A stretch of 64,000 bases of DNA from Arcuatula senhousia (lineage: Eukaryota; Mollusca; Bivalvia; Mytilida; Mytilidae): positions 47,019,750 to 47,083,749 of the forward strand of contig OZ020305.1 of NCBI GenBank assembly GCA_963971305.1, in the 5' to 3' direction. Both the position numbers and the translations under genes were made by a program. Below, one piece after another: positions 58,501-64,000 of the stretch. Under the pieces are notes generated by a model, which did no database searches, was not told the DNA's origin, and saw only the letters and a program-made list of their open reading frames with translations. Every line of letters starts with the position of its first letter. Positions within the stretch are counted from its first letter, which is position 1.

Positions 58501-61113
58501 AAAATATGATCTTATATGTTACAATTTAATGCATTTTAAAAAAGTCTCCACTTTTAAACGACACACAACAAGTTTTATTAATTCCTTTGCAATTATCAAA
58601 ACGGACTATTTAATGATCGGCTCAAGAACATACATGAATATTTATCTGTAACTTGATTGGTCGTGCGCTCTACCTTCAAATATTGCTGTTATGTCATTGG
58701 TTTAGTGTAGGTTAATTTCTGATGCATTCATAAAATTCAATACACAATTAATTCAAAATTAATATACATGCTGGACGAGTTCATTTTTATCGAAGGGGGT
58801 TTTGAATCGATACCATTTTGTACAATACAATGCATGTGCACCCGAAAGTTTATATAAGTTTAATTTAAAATATGATTGGTTATAGATTGAATAATCTTCT
58901 GTGCCAAAGAGGGGGACTAGAGTGTTCATTAAAACTTTTGAAATATCTGCTATTTGTGTGCTTACATCTTTCGCTTGCCTTTTAACGCTTTAGCGCTTTG
59001 ATTTGTTTTCGTATCTCTCCTTCTGCGACTATTCGTCGCAGGCGAGACAATTTTTTGTTTTTGTTTTTTGTGTGGCCCATGTCATCTTTGCCCCCCTAAG
59101 CAAAGTAACGGTGCAATATACATCAAAACCAGTGATACATTCAATTGACAGAATTTAATAAAGAATTGAATACTTTTTTTCTTCAAAATCTAATGAATAA
59201 ACATTCTACAACGGACTTATCAATACTCCTGTTTTAGCCCCTTTTGGTTCTTTTTTTTTTCTAAAAGACTCATTAAGGGTAGGCACCACAAACTCCTACT
59301 TTGATAGGATAACATTATAAAACTATTAATAGGCAAACTAAAACTGGCAAAAGTGAGTATAATAAATAAAACCATTTGCTCAGTCAATTATTGTAATTGA
59401 CATTTTTTTACCCTTTTTCGTAAACGGTAAGAAATATTGCAAATCTGTTTCAAAAACGCAGTCAGGAAATTTCACAAGGATTTCAAAGCAAAAAAGATTT
59501 TTTTTTCAAATCGGACCAAAAATAAAAAAAGTTGATTTTTTGGGCGTGGCCAATCTCCCCCATAGCAAAGTAACGGTACAGTATATATAAAAACTATTGA
59601 CACATCTAACAGAATTTAATGAGGAATTCAATAAAAAATAATTTATAAAATATAATGAAAAATAAACATTCTACAGCGGATTTGTCAACAATACCTGTTT
59701 TAGCTCCTTTTAGCCTTTTTTCTAAAACGGTAGGGGCAAAAGGTCTCAAATTAAATACCAACCTTTCTTACGTGGCTATAAACATCATATCAAAATTTTA
59801 TAACAATTGGTCAAAGTTTACTCAAGTTATCGCGTCTACAGACGACGACAACGACAACGAGATCGCCATAACATTTTGCGGTTGTATAAAAATTAACGAA
59901 AGCTAGTGCATTTCAATGTTTTCATGACTATCTAAATCCATTTGAAGTCTTGTTAAGGCTAAACATAAATGCTCCATTACGGGTAATGGGTCCCCTTTGT
60001 ACCTCCGCCTAATCAAAATATTTCCTACTCTAAACTTCGTATGCATGTGCATGAGCATGGTCTGAAAAATTGGTTTTGGAAATGCCGTCATCGGTAAAGT
60101 GTTTTGCATTTTCAGTATTATTTAATTATCCCTCCTGGTTTTTCCGAACAATTGCATGGTCATTATTTGAAGTAGTATATTCTCTATCCACAAAACAAAA
60201 TCAGGAATCAAAAAGATTATTTCATAATTACCCCCCCCCCATTACCCCGGTTGCCGCGTTCACTATCCTTATTTACGGGGGTCAAAGTCCTTTACTTTAT
60301 GACCATGACCAGCGGTCAATAACGAACATGTATTGTTCAACAACAATGAAGACCCCATTTGACACTGTGACATATTTTGAAAGATTTATACATGTACACT
60401 GAAGGACAAGCATTACTGTAACTCCCCTTATTATTCAACTTTACTAACATTTACTAGTACAATTAATTTATCGTCAAATTTTGTATGTATTTTTTTTTGT
60501 CAGTTTATAACATAATTTAAGATGTATAAATTTAGACCGAGAAAATGAAAACAAATGTAAAAAAACATTTTTTCCCTCAGATTTAGACTGTTTAGCCGAT
60601 GCGGCAAATTAAGGTCAGTTTATTTTGGTGTTTTGTTTTTGTATGAGAAATCATTTTCCTATTGATTGTTATAACTTCTTTATATGTTTCATTGTATCGC
60701 CATGACTTTGTAGTCTTGTGTTGCGTAAATAAACACTGGTAATTGTTTCTTCTCTTGCCCCTTCTGGGTATGGTTATATATAAAATTAAGTGAGGCACTG
60801 ATTGACGCACTACGTAGCATCAATATATAAGTAGTCAGTGTTCTTTATCGACAATTTCTCAAATCATTATAGATGCATGCATTCTTAAAGGGTTCGAGCA
60901 AATTAAATTAATAAAAAGAAGAGGTGGAGGTAGCTTTTGCATGTTCCTCTTGTCATTTCTTGTTAGGTCCCATTAATGCAATTAATCCATAAGAGTAATA
61001 TATTTTGCCAATTAAAAAGATAATTCTTACCTTTTCATTTTAAGGAGCACTATCATTACCATCAAAACAGCGGCAAAAACACAACTTCCAACAATGAAAA
61101 GTAATGATGCCAT
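49413..61113 (-). CDS. FAXC/metaxin-like protein (failed axon connections family), complete six-exon gene
   Basis: Six exons (61113-61031, 53709-53574, 51695-51499, 50871-50666, 50296-50180, 49558-49413) join with consistent phases into 294 residues. Residues 5-24 form an N-terminal membrane anchor. Residues 38-100 match the thioredoxin-like N-terminal half of the FAXC/metaxin group: VVVLYQ, SPFPLKLETFLRMMKIPY, then GKTPWMEYNG and IADSQFCIEYL. The C-terminal, all-helical GST-like half includes GIGRHTPEEVW (183-193), GDKPYFMGDEPCEVDCVLFG and RYCERMKEKFWPDW. Family knowledge: Drosophila fax acts in axon development with Abl, and nematode relatives respond to cadmium; no glutathione chemistry is established. 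Human FAXC is longer at the N-terminus. Introns 1 and 2 are packed with repeats. Confidence 0.88.
50180..50296 (-). CDS. FAXC-like exon 5
   Basis: Acceptor TCCTTTAAG, donor GTGAGT; 117 nt, phase 1 in and out. Encodes GDKPYFMGDEPCEVDCVLFG and the following helix, the most conserved C-terminal block of the family. Confidence 0.87.
50666..50871 (-). CDS. FAXC-like exon 4
   Basis: Acceptor TTTTTAG, donor GTATCT; 206 nt, phase 2 in, 1 out. Completes Trp139 and encodes residues 140-207, with QGIGRHTPEEVW, matching GIGR-x-[ST]-x-EE in FAXC proteins. Confidence 0.87.
51499..51695 (-). CDS. FAXC-like exon 3
   Basis: Acceptor TATTTTTTAG, donor GTATGG; 197 nt, phase 0 in, 2 out. Encodes residues 74-138 and part of Trp139, with the family signature PWMEYNGQSIADSQFCIEYL. 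Confidence 0.88.
52042..52084 (-). ncRNA. Hammerhead ribozyme candidate 1
   Basis: Read on the minus strand: helix I arm GCGTGT, core CTGATGA, a short stem II (GG-TTAAT-CC with flanking A's), core GAAA, palindromic helix III AAGCGCTT, cleavage triplet TTC, helix I arm ACACGC. All invariant core positions (C3 U4 G5 A6 G8 A9, G12 A13 A14 A15.1, U16.1 H17) are present. Predicted cleavage is after the C at 52048. Weak points are a two-pair stem II with an A-A first pair and a helix III without a loop, which would favour action as a dimer, as in Penelope-type hammerheads. Confidence 0.6.
52438..52480 (-). ncRNA. Hammerhead ribozyme candidate 2
   Basis: Sequence identical to candidate 1 over the 43 nt, exactly 396 bp away. 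Predicted cleavage is after the C at 52444. Two active copies would release a 396-nt RNA. Confidence 0.6.
53574..53709 (-). CDS. FAXC-like exon 2
   Basis: Acceptor TTTCTAG, donor GTAGGT; 136 nt, phase 2 in, 0 out. Encodes residues 28-73, including VVVLYQIGRGNVAPSISPF and LKLETFLRM, the most conserved N-terminal block of the family. Confidence 0.85.
54133..56430 (+). mobile_element. Family C element (copy 3) with a nested family A element
   Basis: 5' hairpin AGTG-TGAC-CACT, box ATGCCTCGCC (54154-54163). Units share 'cacggcatggtgacagttg' with copy 1. The 3' module 'aagttgacgccgccg' and hairpin (56388-56426: CTGCGAC-TATTC-GTCGCAG plus GTCTC/GAGAC) end the element. A family A element (54866-56355) splits it between 'agtcttacaaa' and 'aagttgacgccg'; copy 1 shows the empty site 'agtcttacaaagaagttaacgccg'. 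Confidence 0.65.
54866..56355 (+). mobile_element. Family A element nested in family C
   Basis: 5' hairpin AGGCTCC-CA-GGAGCCT (54871-54886), box CGCTCACCTG (54891-54900). Interior: about 2.5 units of roughly 500 bp ('accaatcaaaaatccccaca', 'gggcaataactcctc', 'gtcctacaacgttgaccctg'). A (GGACGAC)n tract (56232-56305) precedes the 3' hairpin TAGCTCACATGACCC-TTC-GGGTCAGGTGAGCTA (56319-56351) and AAAAA. The hairpin has one mismatch and two compensated pairs relative to 37468-37500. Confidence 0.7.
56440..58420. mobile_element. AT-rich element built of AAAACATTTTT-type palindromes
   Basis: Both flanks (56465-56765 and 57955-58400) are dense in 'aaaatgttttaaaaacat' and its inverse, so the two sides can pair. 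The edges 'ccccagctaacac' and 'gtgctacatgggt' are weak inverted repeats. The middle (56790-57950) is ordinary AT-rich sequence. Non-coding; the class is uncertain. Confidence 0.4.
58990..59050 (+). mobile_element. Solo 3' end of a family C element
   Basis: CTGCGAC-TATTC-GTCGCAG followed by GCGAGACAA, identical to the end of the copy at 56388-56426. No 5' end is visible. Confidence 0.5.
59060..59890 (+). mobile_element. Decayed family B element
   Basis: B-type units ('agtaacggtgcaatatac', 'gccccttttggttctttttt', 'atcatatcaaaattttataa') end in GACGACAACGACAACG and 'attttgcggttgtataaaaa', the remains of the B 3' hairpin. The 5' end is missing. Confidence 0.5.
59891..61030. other. Intron 1 of the FAXC-like gene, no repeat recognised
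   Basis: Intronic sequence with short random frames. A run of ten C lies near 60231-60240. No exon with matching phase is visible. Confidence 0.35.
61031..61113 (-). CDS. FAXC-like exon 1 (start codon, membrane anchor)
   Basis: ATG at 61113 in context TTAAAATGG (A at -3, G at +4). 27 codons plus AG, then donor GTAAGA. Encodes MASLLFIVGSCVFAAVLMVM and a basic LLKMK end, a single-pass anchor. AG plus the first A of exon 2 makes Arg28. Confidence 0.8.
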
Positions 61114-61154
61114 TTTAACGCTTCTGTTTGAATTTTAAAATTTCATTCATCTAC

Positions 61155-61160
61155 TTTATA
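61155..61160 (-). promoter_or_regulatory. Possible TATA box of the FAXC-like gene
   Basis: TATAAA on the minus strand within CTATTTATAAAG, about 42 nt upstream of the ATG at 61113. A start site 25-30 nt downstream would leave a 5' UTR of only 12-17 nt, so a longer leader from an upstream promoter is equally possible. Confidence 0.3.
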
Positions 61161-61169
61161 AATAGTATT

Positions 61170-63860
61170 TTACCATGTGTGATTTTTTTTTTGCTTTGTT
61201 GAATTGTGGGTATTTAGGCGGAGTAAAGAGGACGATACCATTATTTCATAAGGTGAAAGGTATTACAAACATACCGATTAACTAAACTTTGAAGAAAATT
61301 GTTGATATTTTTTATATTTCATTTTATTTTCAATTCAATTTAAAATGGTAATATTTAACACCAAAAATGTTGTTTATTTAAAAGATCGAAATCTATTCTT
61401 TACCTGAAATAAACACCCCTATGGGTTGGAACGTTCCATCAATGGTTGTATTGACATTTCGCCGACTTCCAGTCAAGAGTGGATGTAATGTTGCTGAAAT
61501 GAAGAGCTATGTGTTTTGATTATGTTTTTGTGATTTATAAATTAGATTGTTATATTCCTAGCTAAAGATGGGTAAGTTTCTGAGAAATGTGTATTAACCA
61601 GAAAAACAAACGCACACCTTGTAAACACTCTGTCTTTCATCGATCTGCTACGTTTTAGAGGTGCACAAATTTACAATATGAATGAGATGATATTTTCTTA
61701 AACATAATTTCGGATTTTTTTTTTATAAAATTCTGAGTACCAGTTGCTTGAAGCAATGAAATGTGAGATGTTTTCTCCAATATGGCGGTTTGTGTATTTT
61801 GATGTGTTGTAAAGGTTCATTGATTTCAGCATGTGCTGCTGATTACACTAATCAAAGGGGCTACTCAATCCCTAATTATATAGATGATTGGATTATAGGC
61901 AAACACTCAGATTATTGTGTATAATTTACAATTAAATAAATAAACCGAAGTAGATGTAGGGGTTTGAATTTTTGATGCAGGGGAAAATAAAAAAGAGGAG
62001 ACTATGCAGTACATGTACATTTTGTACACCAACATGTACATGTATTGTGGTAAATGTAAAATTGAACATGTACTTTACTTGTAGCCTCATATGATACTAT
62101 CTAACAATCTTGTTGCTGGCCTACATGTACAAACCAAGAAGTAGATCTACTACAGATGGATCTATACATTTTCAAAGAGCATCGGTGTGCAGTTCCTTTA
62201 ACTGAACCTTAGTTAAAAAGAATGCAAACTGTTGCATACATGTACAGTGTATGTCCAAAGGTTACAAAATGGATGTGCATTGCACTATTTTCATTTTTGT
62301 ACATGTTCTTAAGCAAAAACAAAAATGTATATGTATGTGTACATCATGTACATGTAGATCACATTGGTATTCTTGTACATTATGCTACAGAAATACTATT
62401 CCTGTTTTTAGACTAGCTCGCTAGAAATTAAACTGAACTAAAAATTAAATTGCATGTACATGTTAGTAATAAAAAACCATTTTGATACAATGTACATGTA
62501 ATACACACAGTTTGAACTCAGCACTCGCCCATTCGCCAATGGTCCCTAATACATGTATTTGCTGTGGACTACTACACGTAAATTGTTTTCAAATTTTGTA
62601 TAAAACCATATGGTAGGGCTACTTAAATTAAGCTGTTGGCTATAAAGCTACTAACTAAGTCAAAATTCTTAAGTGATATAAAACCCTGAATACAAGCTAG
62701 TACATGTACAGTACATGTATATAGTATTAAAATGTACATGTTTGCCTTTTTCAGTGTTTAAAAAAAGACCTTTTCAGTGTTTAAAAAAAAGAGGTCACAT
62801 GTACAAATTGCTATAATTTTAGATTCCAAAATGTTTTGTATTTATTGGATTACTTAGAATGTATTGCATTTGTGACCATTTTAAGTCCTTAAAGAGCTTA
62901 ACAGCAGTTAGCATTGTGTCTGTTTATTTAATGGATTAACCTGACACGCTAATTGATGTTATAATCTTTGATCTTTTGAAAATATTGTAAATACATGTAA
63001 AACTTAACTTGTAAAAATTGCATTTAAATGAAGATGTATGTTTTGTCAATATTTCTTTGTTACAGCATTATGAATTGTAATCTACATGTATTGCAAAGAT
63101 CTTGAAACTTCCATGCTTTAATACATGTACAAATGTAGGTCATGTACACTTTTTCCACGCCTATTACATTTTAATTTGATTTTCTTGGCATATTGTAAGC
63201 TACTTTAGTTTTGAAAATATACTAATTCTTGCATGTAGTAAAAAATAATAATTATTACATGATCATGGAGATAAATGGAAACTTAAGTACATGTAGATAT
63301 AATCAGAGTACCTATGTAAAAAGTGCCTCAGTAGCATATAACATTCCACTGAATGCAGGGTTCATATTTCCAAAAGTAATATTTTGTAACCTTTTGTTAA
63401 GACTAATTGTTGTTCATACCTTTGTGAATGCCTACTTTGTCAAGGTATTGTTTATTTGACATTTTGAAAGCTTTAAATTCTCAAAGGAAAGGTATAAACC
63501 TTTAACCTTGAATGGCTTAGATTATACTGATTTCAAATGACAGGCTTTGAAATAGTTTGATATCACCTTTGATGCTGGGATAAGAATTCAATGTAGGTAA
63601 TTAATAGTTGGGAAACAGGACACAATTAGCTTTACTCACCTGTGACCTTAGTTATGAAAGGTCATTGAACATCTGTGTATTGGATAAATAAACAACATTA
63701 ATAAAGGTACATGGGTTACCCTCATTACACAGTGTTCTCAGGAGGGTTACAATTTTGTCCGGGAGAAGCCTTGTAGTGAACTTACAAACAAAATTCTTCA
63801 CAGATTGACTTGAGAACTTTGATGCGTTATATGTATAGGGGGTGGTAAAGGGGGGTACGT
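61170..63860. other. Upstream region of the FAXC-like gene, rich in TACATGTA words
   Basis: No gene is recognised. Between about 62010 and 62810 the palindrome TACATGTA or its ACATGTAC variant occurs a dozen or so times, far above expectation for random AT-rich DNA. Confidence 0.4.
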
Positions 63861-63864
63861 GCAC

Positions 63865-64000
63865 GGATGAACGGCCAATAAAAAATGACAATCACGATGA
63901 ACGGCCAATAAAAAATGATAATCACGATGAACGAAAAATGAAATAGAGAAACACGATGCACGATGAACCTCCATGCACGGCTGAACGGGAAATAAAAACT
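63865..64000 (+). repeat. 30-bp tandem repeat at the window edge
   Basis: Units of 'gatgaacggccaataaaaaa' plus 'tgacaatcac' repeat about three times with decay to 'gatgaacgaaaaatgaaata', and related words (gcacggctgaacggg) run to the window end. The array probably continues outside. Confidence 0.6.

Overview
This is a eukaryotic, AT-rich, intron-rich window, most likely from a bivalve mollusc. A mytilid mussel is my best guess. The reasons are short phased exons with GT-AG borders in multi-kb introns, Penelope-like reverse transcriptases, many small non-autonomous repeats, over-represented TACATGTA palindromes, and a dimeric hammerhead-ribozyme repeat of the retrozyme type reported from Mytilus. 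Species is inference. There are no operons, rRNAs, tRNAs or CRISPR arrays, and a 100-N scaffold gap lies at 48484-48583.

Host genes. (1) Plus strand: the last two coding exons of an SLC6-type sodium-coupled transporter (2251-2421 and 9250-9465), split by a 6.8-kb intron. (2) Minus strand, 61113 to 49413: a complete six-exon, 294-residue gene of the FAXC (failed axon connections) / metaxin-like glutathione-transferase-fold family. Every intron phase agrees. (3) Minus strand, 48465 to 31136: five candidate exons of one or more unrecognised genes; only the last two link cleanly in phase.

Most of the rest is mobile or tandem DNA. At 16.6-24.2 kb there is a 56-bp minisatellite, interrupted by two terminal-inverted-repeat elements. 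A Penelope-like element with a 477-codon intact frame (27297-28730) and degraded upstream coding sequence sits in an array of roughly 110-170 bp repeats (26.6-30.8 kb). A second Penelope fragment (6.6-7.3 kb) and a solo 3' tail (24.3 kb) share a nearly identical tail. A 5'-truncated LINE lies at 38.77-39.35 kb. Small DNA transposons include three hAT-like elements with 5-bp target duplications, a Mutator-like long-TIR element with 9-bp duplications, and a mariner-like fold-back element.

The most unusual content is a set of at least five repeat families (called A-E here) with unrelated sequences but one architecture. Each has a short 5' hairpin, then a family-specific box of about 8-11 nt, then tandem units of about 150-180 bp, often a GAC/GGAC microsatellite, and finally a 3' hairpin whose arms repeat and invert the 5' box, followed by AAAA. 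In family A the 3' hairpin shows compensatory changes between copies. The families are nested in one another (A in B in A at 32.9-40.6 kb; A in C at 54.1-56.4 kb), which gives filled and empty sites and element ends. This resembles the Helentron-associated 'pearl' elements of bivalves, but I could not test that. The second highlight is a 396-nt direct repeat at 51950-52591 in a FAXC intron, with a hammerhead-ribozyme core in each copy.
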